This document shows positions 1 through 9,153 of a stretch of 64,000 nucleotides of DNA, in pieces. A program made the translations under genes and the position numbers. The stretch lies in assembly GCA_002291465.1 (NCBI GenBank), contig CP021238.1:3162001-3226000 (forward strand). Reading direction: 5' to 3'. The notes under the pieces are model-generated. The model was not told the origin of the DNA, made no database searches, and saw nothing but the letters and a program-made list of their open reading frames with translations. The DNA is from Mycobacterium lepraemurium (lineage in GTDB: Bacteria > Actinomycetota > Actinomycetes > Mycobacteriales > Mycobacteriaceae). Within the stretch, counting starts at the first letter, position 1. Every line of letters starts with the position of its first letter.

Positions 1-1398
1 TGGCGCTGACCGGGTTGAGCTTCGACGGCGCCACCTCCGGGATCACCAGCGTGCTGGTTTTCGGCGCCGGCACCAATTACGCGCTGCTGCTGATCTCGCG
101 CTACCGCCAGGAACTGCGCCGCCATGCCGGCCATCGTGACGCCCTGCGCCGGGCCGTGCACCGGGCGGGACCGGCCATCGTCGCTAGCAACGCGACCGTG
201 GTGCTGGCGCTGCTCACCCTTCTGCTCACGGCCACCCCCAGCACCCGCAGTCTGGGCGCGCTGGCGGCGTGCGGTCTGATGATCGCCGCGGTTTCGGTGC
301 TGGTGGTCCTGCCCCCGCTGTTGGCGGTGTGCGGCCGGCGGTTGTTCTGGCCGTTCATTCCGGTAGACCGGCCGGCGACCGAGTCCGGGGCGTGGCGCCG
401 GGTCGCGGAATGGGTGGCCGGGCGTCCCGCGCTGGTCGCGGTGGCCGCGGTCGCGGTGCGGGCGGCCCTGGGTGGTGGATTGTGGGGGACCCGGATCGGG
501 TTGTCACAGGCCGAACAGTTCCGCGTCCGGGCGGATTCGGTGGCCGGTTATCACGTGCTGGCCCAGCACTTTCCGGCCGGGTTGGCCAACCCGACGCTGG
601 TCGTCGCCGACACCGGACACGCTGCGGCCGTGCACCAGGCGATCGCGGCCACCCCCGGTGTGGTCTCGGCGACCGAGTCCGGCCGTTCGGCGTCCGGGTT
701 GACGCAGTGGTCGGTGGTGATCGACGCGCCACCGTCGTCGGTTTCGCGAGTTCGATATCGTTGCTGCGCTGTGGAATTCGACGCGAGCCGCCGACTCCGG
801 CACGCTGGTGGGCGGGGCCGACGCGGCGGCCCTCGATGTTCGCGATGCCGCCACCCACGACCGGGTGCTGGTGATCCCCGCGATCCTGGCCGTCATCCTG
901 ATCGTCCTCGCCGTGCTGATGCGGTCGGTGATGGCGCCCCCGGTCCTGCTGGTCGCGACGATGCTGGGCGCGCTGGGCGCGCTCGGCCTGGGCGGCTGGG
1001 TCAGACTGCACCTCTTCGGTTTTCCGGCGCTGGACTACACCACGCCGCTGTTCGCATTCCTGTTCCTGGCCGCCCTCGGCGTGGACTACACCATCTTCCT
1101 GGTCACCCGCGCCCGCGAGGAAGCCGCGCGGCACGGGACCCGGCAGGGCATGGTCGAGGCGGTGGCGGCCACCGGTGGTGTGATCACCAGCGCCGGAATC
1201 GTTTTGGCCGCGGTGTTCTGCGTGCTCGCGGTGTTGCCGCTAATGGTCCTGCCGCAGTTGGGCATCATCGTCGGCCTCGGCATTCTGCTGGACACCTTCG
1301 TGGTGCGCACCCTGGTCATCCCGGCGTTGTTCACGCTCGTCGGCGACCGAATCTGGTGGCCCAACAACCCCGCTAGACACGAACGGAGCACACCGTGA
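1..1398 (+). pseudogene. MMPL-family (RND) transporter, 3' part, frameshifted
   Basis: The reading frame is already open at base 3 (A-L-T-G-L-S-F-D-G), so the gene begins upstream of the window. The first part shows an RND hydrophobic block with the LLISRYRQELRRH loop typical of MMPL proteins. Near 735-755 the frame is lost and resumes one base on as REFDIVAALWNSTRAADSG, followed by the second TM block and the GVDYTIFLVTRAREE loop. The end overlaps the next start by 4 bp (GTGA). Members of the family export lipids or drugs across the inner membrane using proton motive force. A one-base indel is the only defect visible here, so a sequencing error is possible. Confidence 0.8.
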
Positions 1399-1711
1399 AC
1401 AGGTCGATACTCGGCGCAACCAGCCTGGCCGTCGCCGCGGCCGCCGGCGCCGGAAGCCGGGCCGGCGCCAAGGCCGGCCCGCGGTGGTATGCGCGGCTGC
1501 GCCAGCCCGCCTATCAACCGCCCCGCACCGCGTTTCCCCTCGCATGGACCACGCTGTACGCCGACATCGCGGCCACGTCGGCGCCGCCGCCGACGTGGTC
1601 CGGCGCACGGCCCAGGCCACGCCGCGTGGCGCCCTGGCGTTGTCGCCCTACCCGTTGTGGTGCGGCTTCGCCACCGTGTTGTCCACCCACATCTGGCGCC
1701 TCAACCGTTAG
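1395..1711 (+). pseudogene. tspO: TspO/MBR-family protein, internally deleted
   Basis: The N-terminal part (RWYARLRQPAYQPPRTAFPL) and the C-terminal part (YPLWCGFATVLSTHIWRLNR) are both typical of TspO, the five-helix tryptophan-rich membrane protein that binds porphyrins and cholesterol-like ligands. They lie in different frames (positions 1-3 modulo differ by two) and only about 105 codons separate start and stop, against about 155 usually. Roughly the middle 50-60 residues (helices 2 to 4) are missing and the frame is shifted near 1580. The gene starts at GTG 1395, overlapping the transporter stop. It cannot make a working TspO. Confidence 0.8.
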
Positions 1712-1723
1712 CCCGCACCACCG

Positions 1724-3052
1724 ATGCCCGCGCTGTTGTGGTTCCGCCGTGACCTTCGCCTGCACGATCATCCGGCGCTGTCGGCCGCGGCGGACAGTGA
1801 CAAGGTGCTCGCCTGCTTCGTGCTCGACCCGCGGCTTCAGAGGTCGTCCGGGCCGCGCCGGCTGCAGTTCCTGGGCGACTCGCTGCGGGTGTTGCGCGAC
1901 GAGCTGGCCGATCGGCTGCTGGTCACCCCCGGGCGGCCCGACATCCGAATTCCCGAAATCGCCAAGACAATCGGCGCCACGTCGGGCATCACCTCGGAGG
2001 ACTTCACGCCGTTCGGAAAGCGCCGGGACGCCCGGGTGCGCGCGGCGCTGGCGTCGGTCCCGCTGGTGGCGACCGGATCGCCGTATCTCGTTGCGCCGGG
2101 CCGCGTCACCAAGCCAGACGGCTCGCCCTACCAGGTGTTCACCCCGTTTCTGCGGCGGTGGCACGACACCGGCTGGCGACCACCGGCCAAAACCGGCGCC
2201 GCATCCGCGCGCTGGCTCGACCCGGCGCAGCTCGGCATCACCGCCTGCGAAATCCCCGACCCCGGCGCCACGCTCGACCTGGCGGCCGGTGAGGCGGCGG
2301 CGCGAAACCAGTGGAAGTCCTTCGTGGACAACGGTTTAGCTAACTACACCGACGATCGCCACCTGCCCGATATCGAGGGCACCAGCCGGATGTCGGCGCA
2401 TCTGAAGTTCGGCACCATCCATCCGCGCACGCTGGTCGCCGATCTCGACCTACGCACCGCCGGAGCGCGAACGTACCTGCGGGAGTTGGCCTTTCGCGAC
2501 TTCTATGCCGACGTGCTGCATCACCGGCCGGCCAGCGCGTGGCGCAACTGGAACAGCGCCTTCGACGCCATCCGCACCGACACCGGCGCCGAGGCCGGCC
2601 GCCGCTTCGAGGCCTGGAAGGCCGGCGAAACCGGTTTTCCGTTCGTCGACGCCGGAATGCGCCAGCTGCGCCAGACCGGATTCATGCACAACCGAGTGCG
2701 CATGACCGTTGCCTCTTTCCTGGTGAAGGACCTTCACCTGCCCTGGCAGTGGGGCGCGCACTGGTTTCTGCAGCAGCTGGTGGACGGTGACCTGGCGAAC
2801 AACCAGCATGGCTGGCAATGGTGTGCGGGCTGCGGCACCGACGCCGCACCCTACTTCCGGATGTTCAACCCCGCCGCCCAGGGCGAAAAATTCGATCCCG
2901 CCGGCGCCTACATTCGCCGCTGGCTGCCCGAATTGCGGTGCGCCGACGACCCACACCTGCGCACCGGCGAGCGACCGCCCGGTTACCCGGCGCCGATCGT
3001 CGACCACGCGACCGAACGCGCCGAAGCGCTGCGCCGCTATCGGAGCATGTGA
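1724..3052 (+). CDS. phr: Class I CPD DNA photolyase
   Basis: This 442-residue protein splits cyclobutane pyrimidine dimers using blue light. The N-terminus (ALLWFRRDLRLHDHPAL) is the photolyase alpha/beta antenna domain. The C-terminal two thirds is the FAD domain with FPFVDAGMRQLRQTGFMHNR, the WASFLVKDL-like helix and the DGDLANNQHGWQWCAGCGTD and RMFNPAAQGEKFDPAG signatures, so the FAD pocket and DNA-binding surface look complete. Length is normal for the family. It starts at ATG 1724, 13 bp after the tspO remnant. M. tuberculosis lacks this gene as far as I recall; here it is intact while neighbours are broken. The antenna cofactor cannot be read from the sequence. Confidence 0.93.
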   Translation: MPALLWFRRDLRLHDHPALSAAADSDKVLACFVLDPRLQRSSGPRRLQFLGDSLRVLRDELADRLLVTPGRPDIRIPEIAKTIGATSGITSEDFTPFGKRRDARVRAALASVPLVATGSPYLVAPGRVTKPDGSPYQVFTPFLRRWHDTGWRPPAKTGAASARWLDPAQLGITACEIPDPGATLDLAAGEAAARNQWKSFVDNGLANYTDDRHLPDIEGTSRMSAHLKFGTIHPRTLVADLDLRTAGARTYLRELAFRDFYADVLHHRPASAWRNWNSAFDAIRTDTGAEAGRRFEAWKAGETGFPFVDAGMRQLRQTGFMHNRVRMTVASFLVKDLHLPWQWGAHWFLQQLVDGDLANNQHGWQWCAGCGTDAAPYFRMFNPAAQGEKFDPAGAYIRRWLPELRCADDPHLRTGERPPGYPAPIVDHATERAEALRRYRSM

Positions 3053-3131
3053 ACCGGCGTCCGGGCACCGACGTCGACGCGGGCGACGTCAACTTCCATT
3101 TCAAGGTGGACGAGTAGCCGCAACGAAAAAG

Positions 3132-3896
3132 CTAGCGGGAGGCCTTCTTTCGTTCGATGTCGGCCAGCGCGGCGGCCAGCTCGGCCCGCTGCGCGGCCGA
3201 ACTCTCCCAGGACAGCTGACGGTTCTTGACCACCTTGGCCGGTGCGCCGACCGCGATCGAGTAGTCCGGGATGACACCGCGGACCACCGCGTGCGAGCCG
3301 AGCACGCAGCCGCGCCCGATGGAGGTGCCGCGCAGCACCGTCACCTTCACCCCCACCCAGGTGTCCGGCCCGATGCGGACCGGGGACTTGACGATCCCCT
3401 GGTCCTTGATCGGAACGTTGATGTCGTCCATGCGGTGGTCGAAATCGCAGACATAGCACCAGTCGGCCATCAGCACCGAGTCGCCGAGCTCGATGTCCAG
3501 GTAGGCGTTGATCACGTTGTCGCGGCCCAGCACCACCTTGTCACCGAACCGCAGCGAGCCCTCGTGCGCGCGGATGGTGTTCTTGTCGCCGATGTGCACC
3601 CAGCGGCCGATCTCGAGCTGCGCGAGCTCGGGCGTGGCATGGATCTCCACGCCCTTGCCCAGAAACACCATGCCGCGGGTAATGATGTGCGGGTTGGCCA
3701 GCTTGAACTTCAGCAGCCGCCAATACCGCACCAGGTACCAGGGGGTGTAGGCGCGGTTGCACAGCACCCATTTCAGCGAGGCCAGGGTGAGGAACTTGGC
3801 CTGGCGCGGGTCGCGCAGATTCGATCCACGCCAACGGCGATGGAGTGGAGCGCCCCACATGGTCGTCATGGCCGGACAGCCTATCGAAGCAGCCAC
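3132..3896 (-). CDS. Left-handed beta-helix (hexapeptide) acyltransferase, Rv3034c-like
   Basis: The 254-residue protein has hexapeptide repeats from about residue 95 to 225 (EIGRWVHIGDKNTIRAHEG, LGRDNVINAYLDIELGDSV, IGPDTWVGVKVTVLRGTS, IGRGCVLGSHAVV) and ends its helix with VGAPAKVVKNR, the usual maltose/galactoside-acetyltransferase-type tail. It probably transfers an acetyl or acyl group to a sugar or small molecule; the substrate is unknown. GTG 3896 is preceded by a GAGGG ribosome site; ATG 3869 is an alternative start. It is divergent from the PQQ-propeller gene, with about 80 bp between. Confidence 0.82.
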   Translation of the reverse strand: MAASIGCPAMTTMWGAPLHRRWRGSNLRDPRQAKFLTLASLKWVLCNRAYTPWYLVRYWRLLKFKLANPHIITRGMVFLGKGVEIHATPELAQLEIGRWVHIGDKNTIRAHEGSLRFGDKVVLGRDNVINAYLDIELGDSVLMADWCYVCDFDHRMDDINVPIKDQGIVKSPVRIGPDTWVGVKVTVLRGTSIGRGCVLGSHAVVRGVIPDYSIAVGAPAKVVKNRQLSWESSAAQRAELAAALADIERKKASR

Positions 3897-3976
3897 GGGT
3901 TACCCTCACCTGTACTCGATCGCTGCTCATCGAGGCGAGTCAAGCCGACGGCCGCGGAAGGATTTGGGAAATCGAG

Positions 3977-5293
3977 GTGCTTGCCCGACAACTCCTCAGC
4001 CGTCTTCGGCGATGGTCATCGATGCTGCTGGCGGCGGGCGTCACGGCGGGGGCCGGCGCGTGCGGCAACACCGACTCGTGGGTGGAAGCGTCGGCCGCGC
4101 AAGGCTGGCCGTCCCAGTACGCCGACGCCGCCAACAGCGGCTACACCAGCACCGGCGGGGCCAGTAAGCTCGCGTTGCAGTGGACCCGCTCGGTCAAGGG
4201 CAGCCTGGCCGCCGGGCCGGCGCTGAGCGCCCGCGGTTACCTGGGCCTCAACGCCCAGACCCCGGCCGGCTGTTCGCTGATGGAGTGGGAGAACAACGAC
4301 AACGGCCGGCAGCGCTGGTGCGTGCGGCTGGTCCAGGGCGGCGGCTTCGCCGGCCCGCTGCTCGACGGCTTCGACAATCTCTACGTCGGCCAGCCCGGGG
4401 CGTTCCTGTCGTTTCCGGTGACCCAGTGGACCCGCTGGCGCCAGCCGGTGATCGGCATGCCCACCACCCCGCGGTTCCTCGGGCACGGGCAGTTGCTGGT
4501 GGTCACGCATCTGGGACAGGTGCTGGTCTTCGACTCCCATCGCGGCCAGGTGGCCGGCAGCCCGCTCGATCTGGTGGACGGCGTCGATCCCACCGACGCG
4601 ACGCGCGGGCTGGCCGATTGCGCGCCGGCCCGCCCGGATTGCCCGGTGCCCGCCGCCCCCGCCTTCTCGGCGGCCACCGGGATGGTGGTGCTCGGCGTCT
4701 GGCAGCCGGGCGCACCCAGCGCGGGCCTGGTGGGGCTGAAGTATCACCCCGGGCAGTCCCCGCTGCTGACGCGGGAGTGGACCAGCGACGCCGTGGGCGC
4801 CGGTGTCATCGCCAGCCCGGTGCTGTCCGCGGACGGGTCGACGGTCTACGTCAACGGGCGCGACCAGCGGCTGTGGGCGCTGCGCGCGGCGGACGCGAAG
4901 GTGAAGTGGTCGGCGCCGCTGGGATTTTTGGCGCAGACGCCGCCGGCGGTCACCCCGCAGGGGCTGATCGTGTCGGGCGGCGGCCCCGACACCCGGCTGG
5001 TGGCGTTCCGGGACGCCGGCGACCACGCCGACCAGGCGTGGCGCCGCGACGACCTGATCCCGCTGTCGTCGTCCAGCCTGGCGGGTGTCGGCTACACGGT
5101 AGTCAGCGGGCCACAGGACAATGGCGCGCCGGGGATGTCGGTGCTGGTCTTAGATCCCGGTGACGGCCACACGCTGAACAGCTATCCGCTGCCGGCGGCG
5201 ACCGGCTATCCGCTGGGCGTTTCGGTCGGCGCCGATCGCCGGGTGGTGGCCGCGACCAGCGACGGTCAGATTTACGGTTTCGCACCGGCCTGA
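3977..5293 (+). CDS. Putative lipoprotein with PQQ-like beta-propeller, Rv3035-like
   Basis: From GTG 3977 the product is 438 residues. The N-terminus is basic (RLRR) then hydrophobic and ends in GAGAC, a weak lipobox with Cys 29, so export and possibly lipidation are predicted. The rest is a repeated WD/PQQ-type pattern (SPVLSADGSTVYVNGRDQRLWALRAADAKVKW; GLIVSGGGPDTRLVAF), indicating a beta-propeller. The frame stays open upstream to 3845, but GTG 3977 has a GGAAGGA-like site before it and gives a sensible signal peptide. Function is unknown; such propellers often act as extracellular scaffolds or quinoprotein-like domains. Confidence 0.78.
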   Translation: MLARQLLSRLRRWSSMLLAAGVTAGAGACGNTDSWVEASAAQGWPSQYADAANSGYTSTGGASKLALQWTRSVKGSLAAGPALSARGYLGLNAQTPAGCSLMEWENNDNGRQRWCVRLVQGGGFAGPLLDGFDNLYVGQPGAFLSFPVTQWTRWRQPVIGMPTTPRFLGHGQLLVVTHLGQVLVFDSHRGQVAGSPLDLVDGVDPTDATRGLADCAPARPDCPVPAAPAFSAATGMVVLGVWQPGAPSAGLVGLKYHPGQSPLLTREWTSDAVGAGVIASPVLSADGSTVYVNGRDQRLWALRAADAKVKWSAPLGFLAQTPPAVTPQGLIVSGGGPDTRLVAFRDAGDHADQAWRRDDLIPLSSSSLAGVGYTVVSGPQDNGAPGMSVLVLDPGDGHTLNSYPLPAATGYPLGVSVGADRRVVAATSDGQIYGFAPA

Positions 5294-5377
5294 GCCGGCC
5301 ATACTGTTGGCGTACCGAACGACCACCCGACCGGCCCACCGACCGGCGACGTCGCCGCCACCACCACCGCCGACCTG

Positions 5378-5686
5378 GTGGCCACGCTCGTGTTGCTGGT
5401 CGTGCACGGCGGCCTGTTCGCGGCGACCTACGTACTGCTGGGACTGCTGGTGATGAGCACCGACCCGTGCGGCTACCAGAAGTGCGGCGACCCCGCCTGG
5501 ATCGACCGGGCCATGAACCTGAACATCTGGGCCGGCGCCGCCCTGCTGGTCATCGACATCGCGGTAGCGGTGGTCTTGCTGGTGCGCCGCAAGCGGGCGT
5601 TTTTCGTCCCGATCATCGGCTGCATGGCGCAGGTGGCGCTGGCGGTCGCCGCCGCGACGATGGAGCTGCGGGCCGGACCGGTCTGA
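5378..5686 (+). CDS. Small membrane protein of unknown function
   Basis: The 102-residue product has three predicted membrane segments (LVLLVVHGGLFAATYVLLGLL; NIWAGAALLVIDIAVAVVLLV; FVPIIGCMAQVALAVAAATM). A short extracytoplasmic loop between the first two contains a Cys-x4-Cys pair (PCGYQKCG). The open frame continues upstream to about 5309 without a proper start codon, so the true N-terminus may be longer (it would begin near PNDHPTGPPTGD). It lies between the propeller lipoprotein and the convergent RsiV-like gene. I do not recognise a family. Confidence 0.6.
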   Translation: MATLVLLVVHGGLFAATYVLLGLLVMSTDPCGYQKCGDPAWIDRAMNLNIWAGAALLVIDIAVAVVLLVRRKRAFFVPIIGCMAQVALAVAAATMELRAGPV

Positions 5687-5691
5687 GCCGG

Positions 5692-6375
5692 TTAGATCGC
5701 CAGCGGGGGGATCGCGTTGCGCGGCACCTGGGCCTGCACAGGCCCGCCGAACGCCGGCAGCATCTCGCCGGGGGCGAAGTAGAAGATCAGCTGGTCGTCG
5801 GTGATGGCGAAGTTCTGGTAGTGCGACGGGTCATGCCCGGTGGAGGGCAAAATCGCTGTGCCCAACGGGGTTTGGCGTTCCAGGTCGCGCTGCACGATCG
5901 GGAAGATCGCGTCCAGCGGGGCGGTGTTGGGCGCAAACAGATTGTCGAAGGTCAGCGGCTGCTTAGTGCCCAGGTTGTAGTTGAACGCCTTGTACCAGAT
6001 CGACGACCGGGTTCCCCCGACGTCCTGGAAGAACTTGAGCACGACGCTGCGGGTGTTGTGCGGCGGCTGCCCGGCGCTGTGCTGCTCGGTGGTGGCCTCC
6101 AACTGGTAGGGCTGATCCCGCCCGCCGGAACTCTGCGCGACGTTGACGAAGCCGTCCCGGTTCTGGGTGATGTAGTCGGTCAGGGCCTGCCCGTCGGGGT
6201 AGTCGGCGGGAAACACCATGTTGATGGTGTAGTTGGGCCCGGCGGCGCGCAGCCGGCACATCTGCCCGTCCTCGAGGCTGCCGCCGAGGGCGGCGCACGA
6301 CGGGGGCTCGGCGGCGGCCGGCCAGCCCAACAAGACCACCGGCGCGAGCACCGCAGCGGCTAGCAGATAACGCAT
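5692..6375 (-). CDS. Secreted DUF3298/RsiV-like protein, TB22.2-like
   Basis: The 227-residue product starts with a clear signal peptide (MRYLLAAAVLAPVVLLGWPAAAEPP) with likely cleavage after AAA. The mature part has the RsiV/DUF3298 fold pattern: YTINMVFPADYPD, FNYNLGTKQPLTFDNLFAP, LDAIFPIVQRDL, and NFAITDDQLIFYFAPGEM near the C-terminus. Two Cys (SCAALGG and QMCRL) could form a disulfide. The M. tuberculosis counterpart (Rv3036c, TB22.2) is an abundant culture-filtrate antigen; the activity is unknown. The gene ends 5 bp from the convergent membrane protein gene. Confidence 0.85.
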   Translation of the reverse strand: MRYLLAAAVLAPVVLLGWPAAAEPPSCAALGGSLEDGQMCRLRAAGPNYTINMVFPADYPDGQALTDYITQNRDGFVNVAQSSGGRDQPYQLEATTEQHSAGQPPHNTRSVVLKFFQDVGGTRSSIWYKAFNYNLGTKQPLTFDNLFAPNTAPLDAIFPIVQRDLERQTPLGTAILPSTGHDPSHYQNFAITDDQLIFYFAPGEMLPAFGGPVQAQVPRNAIPPLAI

Positions 6376-6447
6376 CGTGGATTTGTCCTCGCAGACGTGC
6401 CAGGGCGGGGGCGGTGGAAATGAGACCGCCGCCAGCGTACCCGGGCG

Positions 6448-7344
6448 CTACCGGGAGGGTTGGCAGACGAACGCCTTCACCTGCCCGGAGGTCCGCGCGC
6501 CAATCCGGGTGATCACCACCGACAGCGGGCGACTCCCGCGCAGCCGCATCCGTTTGCGCAGCGCGTCGGGGTCCACCCGCACCCCGCGCACCAACACCTC
6601 CAGCGCCCCGCAGTCCGAGGCCGTCAACGCCTGCCGAAGCCGTCGTTCGTCGAAGGCCAGCTGCTCGAGCATCTGCAACCCGCGCACCGTCGCGGGCAGC
6701 CGATCGCCGGAGAGGTAGGCGATGTCGGGGTCGAGCTGCCACAGCCCGTGCCGTGCGCCGTAGTGGCGCACCAGCCCGGCCCGCACCACGGCGCCGTCCG
6801 GGTCGGCGTCGGTGATCTGTTCGCCGCGATCGAGCACCGTCGCCCGCCGCCGCACCCCGGACTGGGTCAACCCCGCCGACCACAGGCACGCCTCCCGGAC
6901 CGAACCGCGACACGACGTCACCTCGATTTCCCCGTCAAAGCCGAGCTGCCACACCGGATCGATGTCGCTGCCCACCGCCGTCACCCCACGGGCGCGCAGC
7001 GCGGCCAGTTCGGTGCCGATCGAACAGGTCACGTCGTGCACAACGACGCCCGGCCCGGCCAGCCGCCCGGCCCGGTGCACCGCCACCGGCGCCGCGGTGG
7101 CCTGCTGCAACGCCTCATCGGTGAACAGCCAGTGCGACACGTCCAGCTCGCCTAGTTTCTCCGAGGCGCGGCGGCGCAACAGCACCGTCTCCACCAGCAG
7201 TGGGGTCCGGTCGCCGAATCGGGCGCGTGCGGCCGCGATGTCAGCGATCCGGGTCGCGTCGCTCAGCTCGAGTTCGGCGACGGCCGCCAGGGCGTCCACA
7301 CCCGCGTCGGACCGCAGGTAGGCGACGTCGGGGAGGCTGAACAC
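6448..7344 (-). CDS. THUMP-like/SAM-fold protein, Rv3037c-like, with probable internal deletion
   Basis: The product is 298 residues, about 60 shorter than I recall for Rv3037c (358). The N-terminal half reaches a Rossmann-type SAM start (VVVHDVTCSIGTELAALRARG, AVGSDIDPV) and then jumps at residue 131-132 to WQLGFDGEIEVTSCRGSVREACLW, which in relatives lies well after the methyltransferase core. The C-terminal THUMP-like part (ALRKRMRLRGSRPLSVVITRI) is intact. The missing segment would hold the catalytic strands, so methyl transfer is probably lost although the frame is open. It begins directly after the stop of the methyltransferase gene (TGAGTG), so both are in one transcript. Confidence 0.7.
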   Translation of the reverse strand: MFSLPDVAYLRSDAGVDALAAVAELELSDATRIADIAAARARFGDRTPLLVETVLLRRRASEKLGELDVSHWLFTDEALQQATAAPVAVHRAGRLAGPGVVVHDVTCSIGTELAALRARGVTAVGSDIDPVWQLGFDGEIEVTSCRGSVREACLWSAGLTQSGVRRRATVLDRGEQITDADPDGAVVRAGLVRHYGARHGLWQLDPDIAYLSGDRLPATVRGLQMLEQLAFDERRLRQALTASDCGALEVLVRGVRVDPDALRKRMRLRGSRPLSVVITRIGARTSGQVKAFVCQPSR

Positions 7345-8316
7345 TCAGGTGGGTTTGACCCCGGTCACCATCACGTTGTAGAACCAGCCCTTCGGGACCA
7401 CGCGGCGCCAGATGTTGGCGTCCACCCAGCTCAGCGTCTTCCAGCCGTTGAACGCGAATTTCGCCCAGCCCCAGCCCAGCCGCCCGGGCGGCACCGAGGC
7501 CTCGAAGGTGCGCACCGGCCAGCCGAACATCGCGGCGGTGAACTCCTCGCTGACGGTGCGCACCTCGGTGGCGCCGGCGTTGGCCGCCATCCGCTCCAGG
7601 TCGCCGGGGGTGAAGGTGTGCAGGTCGACGATGGCCTCCAGCGCGGCGGCCCGGGAGGATTCGTCGAGCTCGGCCTGCGGGCGCCGCCAGCTGCCCAGGC
7701 CGGGCAGCTTGGTGACGTTGGTCGCGATTCGCCAGGTCAGCGTGGACAGCTCGCGGGCGTAGACGTCGCCGGCACTGGTCGGCTCCCCCGCGAAGACTAA
7801 CCGGCCGCCCGGGCGCAGCACCCGGATCACCTCCCGCAGCGACAGCTCGACATCGGGGATGTGGTGCAGCACGGCGTGGCCGACGACCAGGTCAAAGGTG
7901 TCGTCCTCGTAGGGGATGCCCTCGGCGTCGGCAACCCGGCCGTCGATGTCCAGGCCCAGCGACTGCCCGTTGCGGGTGGCGACCTTGACCATGCCCGGCG
8001 ACAGGTCGGTCACCGACCCGCGCCGCGCCACCCCGGCCTGGATCAGGTTTAGCAGGAAAAACCCTGTGCCACAACCCAATTCGAGGGCACGGTCGTAGGG
8101 CAGCTCGCGCAGCACGTGCTCGGGGACGATGGCGTCGAAGCGGCCGCGCGCGTAGTCGATGCAGCGCTGGTCATAGGAGATCGACCACTTCTCGTCGTAG
8201 GTCTCGGCTTCCCAGTCGTGGTAGAGCACCTGGGCCAGCTTGCTGTCGTGCCGGGCGGCTTCCACCTGTTCGGCGGTGGCGTGCGGCGTCGGAACGGCGT
8301 CGGTCGATCTGGTCAT
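7345..8316 (-). CDS. Class I SAM-dependent methyltransferase, Rv3038c-like
   Basis: From ATG 8316 the product is 323 residues. Motif I is ALELGCGTGFFLLNL at about 82-96, motif II is GRVADAEGIPYEDDTFDLVV, followed by GHAVLHHIPD and LREVIRVLRPGGRLVFAGEP, the ubiE/Methyltransf_11 pattern. The substrate is unknown. The region upstream of ATG 8316 has been replaced by a decayed IS110-family element whose transposase tail is in the same frame, with no stop between, so the frame is open up to 8619. A weak purine site (AAGAAGAAACGG) precedes ATG 8316. Its native promoter or operon link to echA17 is probably disturbed. Confidence 0.85.
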   Translation of the reverse strand: MTRSTDAVPTPHATAEQVEAARHDSKLAQVLYHDWEAETYDEKWSISYDQRCIDYARGRFDAIVPEHVLRELPYDRALELGCGTGFFLLNLIQAGVARRGSVTDLSPGMVKVATRNGQSLGLDIDGRVADAEGIPYEDDTFDLVVGHAVLHHIPDVELSLREVIRVLRPGGRLVFAGEPTSAGDVYARELSTLTWRIATNVTKLPGLGSWRRPQAELDESSRAAALEAIVDLHTFTPGDLERMAANAGATEVRTVSEEFTAAMFGWPVRTFEASVPPGRLGWGWAKFAFNGWKTLSWVDANIWRRVVPKGWFYNVMVTGVKPT

Positions 8317-9153
8317 CCGTTTCTTCTTATGTCGAGCCGCTGCCATTTGGCAAGGCTGAGTTCTGTTTTGGTGGTCGGTGTGTAGGTGGTGGAAGACGAT
8401 GCGGGATAGGCGGCGTTTGAGGCAGCGTAGGGCTTCGGTTTTGGAGTCGTCGATAGCGATGCGGTGGCGGTAGGAGGCCTGTCCGAGGCCGTTGAGACGG
8501 ATCTGGGTGACAGCGATGCGGTGCAGGGCGGCGTTGTAGTTGGCGGTTGCTCGCGCGCGTCCTCCGGACACGTCCAGCGGTGTTTCCCGACCACACCGGG
8601 ATCGGCGCCACCCCGGCATGGCGGGCGAAAGCGGCCTCGCTTTTGAAACGGGTCACTCCGGCGGCCTCACCGCCGAGTTTGGCCGCGGTCAACTCCGCGC
8701 AGCCAGGAAGAGACAGCAGCACCGGGGCCACAACGGACACGCTCGCCAATCCGTTTGGTCAGGCTCCCGCAGAAACCCCCGCGCCACTGCCAACGCATCG
8801 ATCGGATCGGACTTACCCCTCGTGCGTGCACTCACCCGGGTTTGGGCCATCAACTTCGGCGGCACCCGCACCACCGCCTGGCCAAAGCCCATCAAGTCAC
8901 GCTCCAACCGCGCCGACAGATGCCGACAATCCTCGATCGCCCACACCAGCTGCGCACCGAAACGTTCCCGGGCCCACATCACCGCCTCGGCATGACCCGC
9001 GGTGGTCGCCGCGACGACCTTTTCACCGAGCTTACGCCCCACATCGTCGACCGCAACGAACGTATGCGTGCGCTTGTGTACATCGGCTCCAACAACAACC
9101 ATGGAGGTTGCCTCCTTCACTGTGAGGTGACGGTTGGGCCGGTCGGCGGACAC
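8317..9153 (-). mobile_element. Decayed IS110-family insertion sequence
   Basis: Remnants of one IS110-type transposase fill the space between echA17 and the methyltransferase gene, two genes that are neighbours in M. tuberculosis. IS110 elements normally lack terminal inverted repeats, and I see none. The exact ends are not defined; 8317 is simply the base before the methyltransferase start, and the right end lies somewhere between 9103 and 9338. The element is a fossil: the transposase is frameshifted twice and missing its centre. The stretch from 9154 to 9338 shows nothing I can name. Confidence 0.75.
8327..9102 (-). pseudogene. IS110-family transposase, frameshifted and internally deleted
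   Basis: ATG 9102 follows a strong AAGGAGG site and opens the DEDD_Tnp_IS110 domain: GADVHKRTHTFVAVDD, WAIEDCRHLSARLE, and ARTRGKSDPIDALAVARGFL with the catalytic Asp region. Around 8745-8760 about 120 residues (end of the DEDD domain and the coiled coil) are gone, and the text resumes in another frame as VAPVLLSLPGCAELTAAKL, RFKSEAAFARHAGVAPIPVW (Transposase_20). A second shift near 8610 leads to NYNAALHRIAVTQIRLNGLG and EALRCLKRRLSRIVFHHLH, which then runs in frame into the methyltransferase gene. It cannot be active. Confidence 0.82.

Noticed and set aside
3049..3117. 22-codon frame overlapping the photolyase stop (ends NFHFKVDE)
   Set aside because: Too short, no family pattern and no separate ribosome site; could be a remnant but cannot be supported.
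2787..4226. Very long open frames opposite or alongside real genes (for example 479 codons here and others over 400 codons opposite CYP136, SelO and the monooxygenase)
   Set aside because: They are high-GC shadows: rich in Arg, Pro, Ala and Gly, without domains, and overlapping clearly conserved genes.
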